DNA of 64,000 nucleotides. Source: Aphelidium insulamus. Taxonomy: Eukaryota; Aphelidiomycota; Aphelidea; Aphelidiaceae. Below, one piece after another: positions 36,901 through 48,452 of the stretch. The notes below the pieces were generated by a model. The model saw only the letters and a list, made by a program, of their open reading frames with translations, was not told the origin of the DNA and made no database searches. A program made the position numbers and the translations under genes. Within the stretch, counting starts at the first letter, position 1. Every line of letters starts with the position of its first letter. The stretch lies in NCBI GenBank assembly GCA_036784855.1, contig JAZDSV010000034.1, positions 62,001 to 126,000 of the forward strand. Reading direction: 5' to 3'.

Positions 36901-36918
36901 GAAAATTTTCGCAAATAA
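33911..36918 (+). CDS. SPT20: SAGA complex subunit SPT20
   Basis: SPT20 holds the SAGA coactivator together. The Spt20 domain spans the first half: LDILDEEQCVFYDGCLLVQI, NDHRLISRSATRVHN, YVAYKIFLCPSVETMLADVN, LAATETNLCLDPSIDVARVA and LQIFTNPSGKHGGVLRWGTR. The second half is Gln/Ser/Ala-rich and probably disordered, with long runs of QQ and NQ, as in fungal SPT20. Seven or eight introns are inferred. The one between FYDG and CLLV (34481-34521) is a 41-nt GC-AG intron with donor GCAAGT. The start at 33911 is the first in-frame ATG. The upstream BET gene shares the 230-bp promoter; both act in acetylation-linked transcription. Confidence 0.88.
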
Positions 36919-37008
36919 TAGTGAAATAGTTGAAATATATCCGCCAGTTCTCTACGCACAACATGCAGCTTCACATAGCTTTAGTTTAGTTTGGCTCCGA
37001 TCACAGAA

Positions 37009-38482
37009 TTATTCAGCAGCTTTAATCTTTGGCCATATAGTGCTTGAGAGTAAATCACGGGCAGCAGATGGATCAGCTGCCAAAACATCGCTAAAAAGTC
37101 ATAAGAGATAGTCACAGTGAAAAGTCACATTACCTTTCGTGCTTGAAAACCCATTTTTCGCCAGAAAGCTGGAAATATTTTCCCGCTAATGGATAAGGCG
37201 CCAAAAGTTCCCGTTCTTGTCGCAATTTTCGCTGTTGATCTTCGACAAACGTCTTCTCTTGCGTAGCCTTGTCGATGTCGCGATTCAATAAAGCAGCAGT
37301 CAATTTAGACCAAAGCCTGCAACCGTTGTGTAGATGAAATCAACTCGCCGGCAGGATCTTACCGTCGAGATTCGAACTCGTCTTGTACACTAATGTCTTC
37401 CACCTGTTTCGGGCATATCACAGCTGTGGAGCAGTTGAAGAACTCTTGCGACTCCGACATCTTCGGCAAATAAGGATGGCAATATAGCATAGCTTGATAT
37501 ATAAACATGCATGACGAACCTTTGAATTTCTCTGTATGTTTAGGACCTCATTCCACTTGCCAGTGATTGTGGCGATGAGCTCTCCGGAACTAATGCGTTT
37601 TACCTTCGCCCTAAGTGCATTATATGTTCCGGAAAAGAACCCCTGCGGAAAATATTATAGTAATAAGAACAAACTTCGCGCTACGTGCTTTGGTCATAAA
37701 CTCAATCTCACATATGAGATCCGTCTTGTCGCACTTCACCGTAGCAGAGTCACCCAGTTCCATCAACATGGTGCCAAATAATATGCCGCGGGCGTACACA
37801 TTAGGAAAAGTTACAACATATTTCTCCTCCGGAAAGCCACCCAACGCGACGATCGAACCACCCGCCATTATCGACGCAGCGCTATTTCCAAGAAACTTTG
37901 ATCCTGGGCGCATTTCTCCGGAAACATATATCTTCGCATCGGGGCATGCATAATAGAAGGCAGAGACGGGAGGGTGGTGCGAAACTTGTTCTGATATATA
38001 GTACGCTTCAGCTTGCCCCACGCTCCATTTGCAGCGAAAGTACTCTCCGAGAACTGGATTATAAGGCTTCTTGACGCCCTACAATATAGTTCAGCATCGT
38101 TACATGCAACATCATTTTCGTAGGGATATCACCTTTGGGCGGATATGCCAGCCAGACAAGTAATACTTGACCACGTGCAAAAACCGTTCCACTGGATCGC
38201 TTTCCATTGGGGCCCTGTCTACATGAGGCATAATCACACACATATCCTGTAGCTAGCGTACTTGGCAAGAATGTCGGGGTGCGACATGAAGTCGGTTATG
38301 CGTTCGAGCATGCTGCGTGGTTCCAGGATAAAGGTGGGCAGCGTGACCCGATGCAGGTCCATCCCCTTTCGTAGCTGGGAAATGAGCCCTAATAAGACGC
38401 TGCGGGGCTCATCGTCCAGTTTTTCTGTGTCAGCGTCCGCTTCAGAGTCGCCGACCTTGTCCGTGGTCGGTGTCGCCGACAT
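37009..38482 (-). CDS. Oxysterol-binding protein, short Kes1/Osh4 type
   Basis: Short OSBP-related proteins exchange sterol and PI4P between membranes. The start [20 protein letters not shown] leads to [20 protein letters not shown] and [18 protein letters not shown], the N-terminal lid and first strands of Kes1. [14 protein letters not shown] and the family fingerprint [15 protein letters not shown] follow, then [20 protein letters not shown] and [16 protein letters not shown]. The C-terminal helices include [13 protein letters not shown]-type sequence and [16 protein letters not shown]. No PH or ankyrin domain is present. Six introns are inferred; the one at 37643-37688 must be GC-AG (donor GCACGT) to join EFMTK to GFFSG. 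The 3' end converges on SPT20 with a 90-bp gap. Confidence 0.92.
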
Positions 38483-38586
38483 TTGCGCCGAGTCGTCGAT
38501 ATTTAGGGGGCGCTCACAACAACAGCGAAGTGCTATTTAATCTAAAGGACCAGACTTTTGAGAACCCTAATTCTGGCGACGGGAAG

Positions 38587-38608
38587 CGCTATTCGCAGAA
38601 GAATAGCG
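38587..38608. repeat. Small inverted repeat in the OSBP/VIP1 divergent promoter
   Basis: CGCTATTC (38587-38594) and GAATAGCG (38601-38608) flank a GCAGAA spacer, 41 bp upstream of the VIP1 start. It could be a dimeric factor site; it is short enough to be chance. Confidence 0.4.
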
Positions 38609-38648
38609 ATTCCACAATTTCTAAACTCGCCCGCTATTGGAACATATA

Positions 38649-41162
38649 ATGGCTACTGGGCGCGTAATCGGCGTCTGTGCCATGGAGAGGAAGAGTCGGT
38701 CGCGTCCTATGCGTGATCTACTGCAGCGCCTCATGTCTGGCGGCGACTTTGAGTGCATAATATTTGGAGATAAAGTGATTCTGGATGAAGGCAAGGATCT
38801 TGGATTCGTCCAGTCTCGTGCAGGCCAGGCTGCTAACGTGACTTAGCGGTTGAAACATGGCCAATGTGTGATTTCTTGCTAGCATTTTTTTCCAAAGGGT
38901 TCCCGCTCCAGAAAGCCATTGATTACTGTGCTTTGCGCCGTCCATTCTGCATCAACAACTTGACGATGCAAAAATTACTATTTGATCGACGTCTTGTGTT
39001 GAAACTGCTCGATGCAGTTGGTATTCCGACACCCAGACGGCTCATATTGAATCGCGACGGTGGACCGCAGGTGCGTCGGTACACATAATTTGTAGTCTGA
39101 TGTGTTAAGCTTGCGGACGATGTTCGTGAGCTTCTAAGAGCACAAAATATCAATATTGATACCTATGTGGACAGTCTCGAAGCCGGCTCAGTTGTGCACG
39201 AGGATAATGATGATACGATCAGTATAAACGGCCAAGTGCTGCGAAAGCCCTTTGTGGAAAAGCCAGTTAGCGGTGAAGACCACAATGTGTGGATATACTA
39301 CCCTGGTGGCGGCGTGAGGAAATTATTCCGCAAAGTTGCCAACAAATCAAGTGAGTATGTGGCTAGCGTGTCAAAAGTGCGCTCCGCGGGGTCGTTCGTG
39401 TACGAGGAGTTCATGGACGTCGATAATGCCGAAGACGTCAAAGTATATGCTGCGGTGCGCCAAACTTTCTGACTGATTCCATAGGTATATACTGTTGGGC
39501 CAAGCAATTTTCACGCCGAAACCAGAAAGCACGTAGACGTAAATCCGTGAATATGTATTTTTTTCTGAGCATCATCAGATCTCCGGTTATCGACGGGATA
39601 GTTCGACGGAACCCCGAGGGAAAAGAGATGCGTTACGTTACTGCACTCAATGACAGCGAGCGTCTCATCGCAGAAAAAGTATGTACTAGCTTTGGCCAAA
39701 CAGTGTGTGGCTTTGACTTGCTGCGTGCGGGAGGCGCTTCATATGTCATTGACGTCAACGGCTGGTCTTTCGTCAAGGGCAATGATGAATACTATGATAT
39801 GTGCGCAGGTGCCCTGCGCGCTTTATTTACGCAACATGTAGCGGCGATGAGAACATTGAATATTCCGCTATCGCGCGAACCAAGTTTCGAAAGTCAGTGG
39901 CGACTCAAGGCTTTTTTGTGTGTGTTCAGACACGGAGATCGAACGCCGAAGCAGAAAATCAAATATTTCGCACACAGTCAACCGTTCGTTAATTTGCTGA
40001 GTGGAAGCGTTGATGAAGTTGTATTGAAGAAACCTGAAGAGCTCGTTTCCGTTCTGGCAGCGGTTGATGAAGCGAGGAATAAAGCGCTTGAGGTATGTTG
40101 CGCTAGACACTGTACGACTCATATAATGCCTGTTCAGGATGCGGAACAAATGACACAGCTTGCGGTGATTCTGCAAAAAAAGATGATGTATCCAGGAACC
40201 AAGGTGCAAGTTAAGCCGTATTTTTCAAAATTCGACGGATTACTGGAAAAGATTCAAGTTGTCATCAAGTGGGGAGGAGAATTCACTCACGCGCAAGTTG
40301 CATTGTGTATTTGTATCTCGAGATAATTTCACAGGGGATTTCATCATACCAAAGATTTAGGTGAAAATATGCGAAAAGATTTGCTGCTGATCAATAAGGA
40401 CGTTTTTGGCGACGTTCGAACTCTGTGCAGCTCCGAACGACGAGTTGCAGCTACCGCAGATGTCTTCTTGAAGTCGTTCATGGATTTGGTTAGCACGGGC
40501 GAATCTAGCAAAGATCTAGTGACAACGCGCAAGGACATGCTCGATGACAGCTTCGCTGCCAAGGAGCTCTTGGAGGCGACCAAAATCCGGCTGCAGAGCA
40601 TTTTGAACAGAAGCGACGCACTTGAAGTCGTAGAAAAATCTGCAGCACATGACGCTGATGGTATTTGCCACCCCGGTACCTATGTGGACCAAGTGATTGA
40701 ATTACTCCGCTCGCGGCGAGAAGTTATGCAAAGGGCCTACGAGGTGGAAAACGTAGATTTGATTCAGTCAGTTTGGTGTTGTTCAGAAAATCCAAACCTC
40801 TTCAAAGAGCGGTGGGACAGACTATTTCGGGACTTTTGCGACGTACGTTGAATGTACATAATGTCAGGGGTTGACTTACGTGTCGTGTAGGTGGAACGAG
40901 TTAATTTCGATCCAAGCAAGGTTTCCGAGCTCTTTGACTCTTTAAAATATGACGCGCAAGTGCAAGCGACCAGTTTTTAAGCGTATATTTACCCACTTCA
41001 TAGACTGCATAATCGCGAATTTATTGAACGAGTATTTGTGGACCAAACCGTCTCTGCCGACCCGCGCGCGCCTCTTAGGGAACTGTATCAAAAGGCCAAG
41101 CTTCTAGTTGATTACGTATCGCCGAGGTAAATACACATGTATACATAGTTATGACATGAACT

Positions 41163-41200
<38 letters not shown>

Positions 41201-41757
41201 CTGTATATTGTACCGGTGCAAGCCATGACATTTTATGCGAATGCAGAGAATATGGTCTGACCGCCGAGGACAAATTGGACGTTGGAGTGTTGATATCGCG
41301 CAAGTTGCTGGAGCAGATGGTGGCCGACTTGGAATCTGCACGCGATGCTGATGGAGCTTGCTGCAGATTATACTTTACAAAGGAATCCCATGTGCACGCT
41401 CTGTACAACGCGCTGATGCTTTGCCTGCCACCAGGAATCGCGCCTGTTGCCGAACTGGACTACCTCACACAAATCACTCTGGAGCTGTATGAGCGTACGC
41501 GGCTAATGGGCAGCGAAGACGCGCCGTTGGAATATTCGTTGCGTGTTGGTTTCAGTCCTGGTGCGCATGATGCCGGCCTCATCGACACGCAGATGGACTA
41601 TCGACATGCACTCTCAGTGACCGCCCGTCACTGGATCACCGATCATGTGCACCTGGGGGATGCTTTGCAGAGAATCAAACACGGCCTGGCCAACAGGGCC
41701 TCGGCAGAGCATACCCGCGCCGTCACGCCCAAGCTTGTTATGCGCACGAAGCAATAG
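38649..41757 (+). CDS. VIP1: Inositol pyrophosphate kinase/phosphatase VIP1 (PPIP5K/Asp1)
   Basis: VIP1 makes 1-InsP7 with an ATP-grasp kinase and reverses it with a histidine acid phosphatase domain. The kinase starts at the N-terminus: [91 protein letters not shown] and [20 protein letters not shown]. The phosphatase signature is [13 protein letters not shown], followed by [13 protein letters not shown]. The C-terminal part includes [20 protein letters not shown]. The protein is about 900 residues. Of roughly ten introns, four need GC donors (38791-38846, 39529-39578, 40293-40334, 40956-41003). A (TA)n tract lies in an intron at about 41167. Its stop is 46 bp before ECH1. Confidence 0.93.
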
Positions 41758-41803
41758 TGCCTCATACATACATAGAAATAATATGCGGTGGCGGTGAATA
41801 TTG

Positions 41804-43134
41804 ATGACAATGCCAGATACAATCGAGTGCGACCACCATCGACTGACGCTGCACGAGGTGACGCACGGGAGCCACGTGCTTCGCGTGGAACTGCTACCCG
41901 CGCGCCGTGCAGTGGGTAAGGGCGGTGATAGCAACTTGAGCCGCGCGGGTGCTGCAACAGCGGCGTCAAATCGACGGCGCATACACTGCTTCACCAACGG
42001 CGGACTGCAGGAGATGCGGCACGTGGCCACTGCACTACGCAGCCAGTACGTCACTCCTCCTCTGCGTGGCAACTCGGACCTGGAGAAGTTTCTGGACCGG
42101 AGCCGCGGAGTGGACATTCGCTGCGTCATCATCGCTGGCGGAGAGAATTTTAGCGCCGGACTGGATCGTAGGCGGCCCATGCTCGTACCTAGGCAGCGCG
42201 ACGTGCAGACACTAACTATGCTGCCTGATCGCAGTTGAGGACCAGCATCTGCGCCGTCTGGTAGCTGCGGGTCCCGGCGACAAGGCAGACGACCGCGGCG
42301 ATGATGCCGACATTGGACGGCGCGCCTATGCCATCCAACAGCTGGTACAAGCGTGGCAGGAGACATTTACGGCGTGGGAGCGTGTTCCCATGCCTGTCAT
42401 TGCCCTGTACGTGTAGGCACGTCTGTTGTCTGCAGGGCGGGAATACTGATGCGCACAGAGTGCACGGCGTGTGCATTGGAGCGGCCGTGGACTTGGCACG
42501 TGACGCCCGCGCGCTACGTCTACCTGCAGCGTTCACCTGTGGGCTAACAAGGCTACACAGATTACCGCGTGCGACATCCGCCTGTGCACCGATACTTCGG
42601 TGATCAGTGTGCGTGAAGTGCGCGTCGCCATAGCGTCGGATCTCGGGACACTGCAGCGCATTGGCCGCGTCACAGGTACTGCTCAGCTGCCCGTTATCAG
42701 TAGCTGCACACACACACCACACACACACACAGGCAACCAGAGTCTGGCCAGGGAATGGTGCTATACAGGCCGCGATGTTCCGGCAAGTGAAGCTCGCCGT
42801 GCCGGACTGTTCAGCCACACATTTGGAGGCCGGGCGGACATGGAGGGTGAGTCTTTGTGAGTATACATATGTAGTAGTTATCCTTCATGCGCATATGCAT
42901 ATGCTGATGTACATAGACTGGGGAATGCGCGTGGCGACGGACATTGCCGCACGGTCTCCAGTGGCGGTGGCGCTGACCAAGCGTGTCCTGGTCCATGCCA
43001 GTGACCACACCGTGCAGGACGGGCTGGACTTTGTTGCCGCATGCAACGGCGCGATGTTGCAGTGCAATGACGTGCGGCACGCAATGGCGGCTGCGAGGTC
43101 GAGCACCAGTTGCGCCCGTTTCTCCCGTCTCTAG
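41804..43134 (+). CDS. ECH1: Peroxisomal dienoyl-CoA isomerase ECH1-like
   Basis: Delta3,5-delta2,4-dienoyl-CoA isomerase acts in beta-oxidation of unsaturated fatty acids. The crotonase fold shows CVIIAGGENFSAGLD, the oxyanion-hole region LVHGVCIGAAVDLITACDIR, then LCTDTSVISVREVRVAIASD and LGTLQRIGRVTGNQSLAREW, which follow ECH1 rather than enoyl-CoA hydratase. The aspartate in IASDLGTLQR corresponds to a catalytic residue of the isomerase. The protein ends ARFSRL; SRL is a peroxisomal PTS1 signal. Five introns are inferred: one GC-AG (42496-42560) joins VDL to ITACD, and one contains (CA)n at 42708-42731. The start MTMPDTIEC is 46 bp after VIP1. Confidence 0.9.
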
Positions 43135-43199
43135 GCCGGCGTGTGGGTGCCACCAATAAACCATGGCCACGGCCACATACATATACATACATACATACA

Positions 43200-43239
43200 T
43201 ACCTACATACATACGTGTGTGCACGTATGTATGTAGGTA
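43200..43239. repeat. 18-bp perfect stem with 4-nt loop between ECH1 and IFT57
   Basis: TACCTACATACATACGTG (43200-43217) is the exact reverse complement of 43222-43239; the loop is TGTG. It begins in a CATA microsatellite and lies 65 bp after the ECH1 stop and 51 bp before the IFT57 start. In RNA it would be a stable hairpin in the ECH1 3' UTR or IFT57 5' UTR. Confidence 0.8.
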
Positions 43240-43290
43240 CGCGTGCATTCCTGTTCACCGAGTGCGAGTGTGTTTGCTCAACAGCGTGCA

Positions 43291-44921
43291 ATGGCGCCGG
43301 CGGATTTGCTGCTGGAAAAGCTGAAGCTACTCGGCTATGAGCGCCACCTGTGTCATGCGTCAGGCAGCAGGTCAGGGCATGTAGGGCGCCACAGACGTCG
43401 CGGCCATCTGACGGCTGCATGCAGGGCCACACCGCTGCGCCCACTCACTTGGCGGTACTTTGACCGCCCGATGAACAATCCGCACGAACAGTTCTACACG
43501 CTGGCCACGCTGATGCACTGGCTGTGCACCGACATGCTCCTAGGAAACAGCGCCGGCAGCGATGGTGGTTCCGTGCTGCTGTCACCAGGTGAACGTACTG
43601 TCCCGCCGCCGCCCACGCCGTACGACGATCCGAGCAGTACTACATTGGCCCTGAGTATGTACACATATAGTATATATATATATATAGTATATATCATGAA
43701 AAATACTCAACTCGTGCGCCGCCAGTGTCGTTAATAGATGCTTGTGGAGGCCAGCGTGCATTTCCCTGCACTGCCAGTCAACTCCGATTAGGTTCTGGGG
43801 GCGCCGTGGTGCAGCTGTTGCTGTCGCTGTGCGATGCCTGTATGCGTCTGCCGCGCTTTCAGCCATCGGCTCTGGCGCCCAACTTTGCTGCGTCAGTTTG
43901 CACTATTATCGCTAAACTGTCTTATTGTACAGATTGTCTGGCGTGGGACCGGAGGAGGTTTTCGCGCCACCATCGAGCAATGATGAGTCCCGAGCGGGCC
44001 GTGACGGTACTGTCGACGATATTGTGGATGAAACACTGGCAATGTCCGATACGGACAGACCTGGCGATCAGCCTATTCGAGGCGCCAACTCGATCGTGCA
44101 AGCGCTTTCTCGGTGCGTCTCCGTTGTTTGCACGCCATAGAGCCTCAGTTCACTGACGGGGCCATGAAGTGCCGATCTCGGGGATGTGAGGAATGCGCCC
44201 AACTATGTCACGCCATTTGGTCAAGCAGAGCAGCGACCTAGTCGCCACATGTGGACAGCAGAGGTAGAGCGCGTAGCACCTCAGTTAAAAGTCACTCTGG
44301 CGGACGACAATAAGGACTGGAGAATGCATCTACAAACGCTCATATCGGCGCATGAGGTTCGTCACTTCCACGTGTCATTGGTACCGACAAACTATAGCGA
44401 GATAATGTGCACAGACTCTAAGGGATGCGCTTGCAGGAGCCATGTCGCCGTTTGCCGATTTGGATGTAGCTGTCGACGGGGCTCTTGAGAAGATCAAGAG
44501 CCGCGAAAAATACATCAACTCACAGTTTGGTGAGCTGGCTGATGAGCACAAGGCTGCCAAGGAAAAGTGGGCTATTTGCCGGGCAGAACAGTCACAGGCT
44601 AACAGTGCCGTTCGAGATGCTTCCGTACAGCTTGCTGCCATAACCGAGAAGCTTGAGGCCGTGCAGTCGCAAATGGACGATCTAGGGGCAGGAATGACGG
44701 ATCCAAAACCTCTTGTACACATCCGCGCTTCGCTACTCCGCCTTAAAGCCGAACTACAGGACATTAGCAGACGGAGCGGTCTTTTGCAGCACACGCAGTG
44801 GCGTTCACTACTACGTCGCAAAACGGAGCAGAACAAAATTCTTATGGCGCACGGCACTGATGCACGCCGTGTCTTGACTAGTAACGCGGCATCAATGCCC
44901 AGCACGTGCCAAATGTCTTGA
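43291..44921 (+). CDS. IFT57: Intraflagellar transport protein IFT57 (Hippi)
   Basis: IFT57 is a peripheral IFT-B subunit needed for flagellar assembly. The N-terminal calponin-like region has LLEKLKLLGYERHLCHA, LTWRYFDRPMNNPHEQFYTL and YDDPSSTTLALM. The linker and coiled coil are diagnostic: VTLADDNKDWRMHLQTLISA, DGALEKIKSREKYINSQFGE and GMTDPKPLVHIRASLLRLKA, ending with GLLQHTQW. The order and spacing follow animal and algal IFT57. About six introns are inferred. One (43371-43424) is 54 nt, in frame and stop-free, so it looks like coding sequence, but removing it joins HASGSR to ATPLRPL. It converges on RFC1 with a 72-bp gap. Confidence 0.92.
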
Positions 44922-44993
44922 GCGTACAAGTTGCTTTATTCAAGTAAAGCAAGTTAATTGCAAATAAGTGCCATGTTGATTCTTGTGCATTGA

Positions 44994-47560
44994 TCACTTC
45001 TTTTTTCCGCGTTTGGAAGCTGCGGCAGTCTTTTTTGTTTTCGTTGCAGCGGTCGATGGTTTTACTTTCACCATTTTATCTTCAGCGGTGTCTTCGTCAT
45101 CTGGACCTTCCGGAATCACATCGTTCATATCGTCCGTATCCACGGCGTCCTCCAAATCTACCTTTACCGACGCGATGCTACTAGTGGCAGTCTTTTTCCC
45201 GCCGGTAGAGCCTGTGGCGAATGGATTCAAGTGCGATGATTTGTTGTAGAGTCGGGTCAGGGTTGACTTTACGCTAGATTGGATCTTCTTTAGTAGGGAG
45301 TCACCTGTCATGTTTGCCACTCCTAGTTCCAGCGCTGCGTCCCAGTCATCTTTGGTGATAGTGTAGGCATGCATTAGCTCGATAATATCGGCCACGGCAT
45401 CCTGCGAACTGTAAATCATCAGTGTAACAAAGTTTATCCAACACACCGCTCCCTCTGTAATAAGAGGTTGGGTCAGGCGCGGAACCAGGGCTGGCAAGTA
45501 ACTCTGCCTGACTTCATCTTTATCCGCCGAAATGTGAAGACGCATGTGTAGATGCAATTCTTTCAGCAGTCTCCATCCTTTGTTTGTCTTCGAAGTCTGT
45601 CCCAATACGCTATTGAAGGTTAGGAGCATCACAGTGCTAGTGAAGATACTACTAACTTTGGGAATGACATTCGCTCAGTCATACTGCCTTGCACATAATA
45701 TGCAGGTAAAATGCAGGAGAATACGGCATGAGTTGGCATCAGATTGAATAGTTGGCGCCTGCATCAGAGTCAGGTATTTAGGTCGAATAAGTCATGACAT
45801 GCCCGAAGATCATGGAGTCCACTAGATCGCCATTTGAAACGGCATCTGACGCTGCACTGACGTACTCCAACAGTCTGCATTCCAGCATTCTGCCCGACAG
45901 CGCTGAATCTGCTGGCTTTGGATTTGGGCGAATTCGAATATAGTTTTCCTGCATGTGTAAGAGATATTAGAAATGTCCCGTTTACCTGAATGAAGGGCGG
46001 TAGCAGACTGTAGTCCGCGAAGTACAATTCACTGATCTTGTCTTCCATGGACATGTCGCGTGCAAACAACATTTTCGACGCCAGATCAAAAATGCCCAAT
46101 TCCGGGTTCTTCCTCGACGACTCGGTGCTAGCAGTATGAACGATAACAGTGAGACAGGACACTCAAAATGGTAGAAAACTTACAGTTGTTTACTGCCGTC
46201 ATAAGTCATAGGAATATTCTTTAGCTTCCAGGTTTGCAGCAGATTTAAAACCTGTCGAATATCGGCGTGAGTTGCGGCCGCAAGTTGATCAATTGCATTG
46301 GCGTCAACTCGAATGCCTTCCTTGCAGGCAATGGACATCATTCGCGAGCGAATTTGCATCGCAGTCGGACGACTGAACCGAAGGTCTAAGCAGTAGTTTG
46401 CCAGAGAGCGCACTTTCGGACTCGAACGGTCATTGCATATGCATATTATGGGTATCTAATAGGTTAGCTGCTATCGCAGCTTCTTGTACGCACCTTGGTC
46501 TTTTTGATGAGCTGGATTAATTCCGCCATTCCACCACGGTCACCGCCACCCATTCCATCAACTTCATCCATGATTACGCAGTGATTCGTGGACCTGCCGC
46601 TTACAGCGGAAGTCACAGTCTGTGGCAGTCAGCGATGGAAGCACAATAATGATTACCTTTTTGGCAGAGAAGTATTCAGTGAGCGAGTGGTTGCTGATGA
46701 GATCTTTTACGACATTCTACGTATGAATCCAGTTCAACCAGTCACACACACATATGTACATCGATGGAAGATTTGTTGCGGACATCGCTGGCATTCATCT
46801 CCATGATGTCGAAACCACATTTTTTAGCCACCAAGTGCGCTGCAGTTGTCTTGCCAATGCCGGGAGGGCCGCTGATGAGAGCAGCATTCATTTTCGATCC
46901 AGACTTGTCACCCCGTCCATGCCATGCGCTCAGCCACTTTTCCAAAGCTTCAACGTGGCCCTTATTGCCGATAATTTCCTTAACAGTGGTTGGCGCCCAT
47001 TTAACAGTCCACAGCGAAGAGTTGTTTGCCGAAAGAGTAGATTGCTGCGTACTTCGGCCCTTACTATCGATAGATGACAGCGGTGATGCGGCGCTACCAG
47101 CAACTGTGGCAGCTGTATTTTTTGACTTTTTAGTGGTCGACTGTGCAGGGGAAACAGCTGACACAATGGACATCGACGGGGCTTTGGCAGGAGCGGTTTT
47201 CACAAGCTCAAACAAGCCATCTTCGTCAAGAATTTCCACATGCACATCGCGTGCCTTCTTCATCTTTGACTCGCCAGGCTCCGCGCCCACAACCAAGTAG
47301 CTCGTCTTTCCACTGACTGCACTGGTGACACGGCTGTGTCGCCAAGTCATCGTCAAACGAAAAAGAATATGTAAACGCACCCGCCATATCGTTTCACCAA
47401 GTCGGCTGCTGCCTCGCGCGAAGTCGACTCCAACTCGCCAGTAAACACAAATGTGGATCCCTACTTGTTATCAATATATATAGAGTGCATTTATATATGT
47501 CCGTCCATCTTAAATTTCATATGTAGTTATAACGGCTCATAGCAGGCAAGTACGATGTTG

Positions 47561-47597
<37 letters not shown>

Positions 47598-48427
47598 GCA
47601 ACACAGGCAGAAGCTTATGTCCATATGAACGAGAAGCTATTGTATGACGCACCGCAAGACAGTTATCGCGTCCGACTGGAAGTGGTTTGGAGCCGGGAGC
47701 ACTCGGCCCGGATCGATTTACAAACTTATGGAACCCCTTCGATGCCTTTTTTGGCGGCGATGGCAAGTGCTTCTGCGTGTGTGTGGTGGAGACTGTAACA
47801 GGCGGCACAGACACTTCTGGTGGAGACGGTACTTTCTGCGGCGAAGGCATAATGATGCGTACTTGGTCGTCCGTGTCCTCGTCGTCATCCACGACGGTGA
47901 CAACAGCGTGGCGATGCTTGATGGAAGGCGGCTGCACATCTTGGTCCTCTTGTTCTTCTTCCTGTTGCACTTGTACTTGCCCCACCTCGGCCCGGGGACG
48001 CGCCACCACCGCGCGGTCCACGCGAGAAAACTTTTTCTTGCTGGCGAATGCCGACATGTCGACCACTTGTCTCGCCGGCGACTCCTTGTCGCTGCCTGCC
48101 GGATAATACGATGATTTGCTGCGCAGAATGACGGCACCGGTCAGTTGCTTGCATCCAGAGATATGCTCATATAGATGGTGGGCAGGTAGATACAGACAGG
48201 ACACCTGACGTACACGGCGGCAGACGGCTGAAGTGACTGGGCGCCCTGATCGCCAGCGCTGTCGCCGCTGAGCGCCGCCTCATCTCGCCCCCGTTTCAGG
48301 GTGCCGCGCTGACTGCCTTCCGGACCACCGCCACCGCGGCTGCTACCAAAGAACTTGCGTATACTGCCCTTCTGCGTCTGCGGTGTGAGCAGGCATGCAC
48401 AGCTGGCGGCCGCAATGCACACACCAT
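44994..48427 (-). CDS. RFC1: Replication factor C large subunit RFC1
   Basis: RFC1 is the large subunit of the PCNA clamp loader. The proposed start (48427) is an exon ending at the ATG; a 46-nt intron joins it to TQKGSIRKFFGSSRG, with the IRKFF core also found at the human RFC1 N-terminus. A basic disordered region leads to the BRCT (GSTFVFTGELESTSREAAAD, VSGKTSYLVVGAEPGE), the AAA+ domain (LISGPPGIGKTTAAHLVAKK, CVIMDEVDGMGGGDRGGMAE, LRFSRPTAMQIRSRMMSIAC) and the RFC1 C-terminal domain (LMPTHAVFSCILPAYYVQGS, LIELMHAYTITKDDWDAALE). The tail is Lys-rich. About ten introns; 45759-45802 is GC-AG (donor GCATGT) and a large one holds (TA)n. The join near 48190-48240 is uncertain. Confidence 0.9.
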
Positions 48428-48452
48428 TTTCTCCGTGGGCGCACGGTGCGAA

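Noticed and set aside
39440-39484. A GC donor for the VIP1 intron before YTVGP
   Set aside because: A GT donor after DVK gives the conserved DVKVYTVGP exactly, so this one is ordinary GT-AG.
42216-43444. Several long minus-strand ORFs opposite ECH1
   Set aside because: They are shadows of the high-GC ECH1 exons; the plus strand gives a complete enzyme with a peroxisomal signal.
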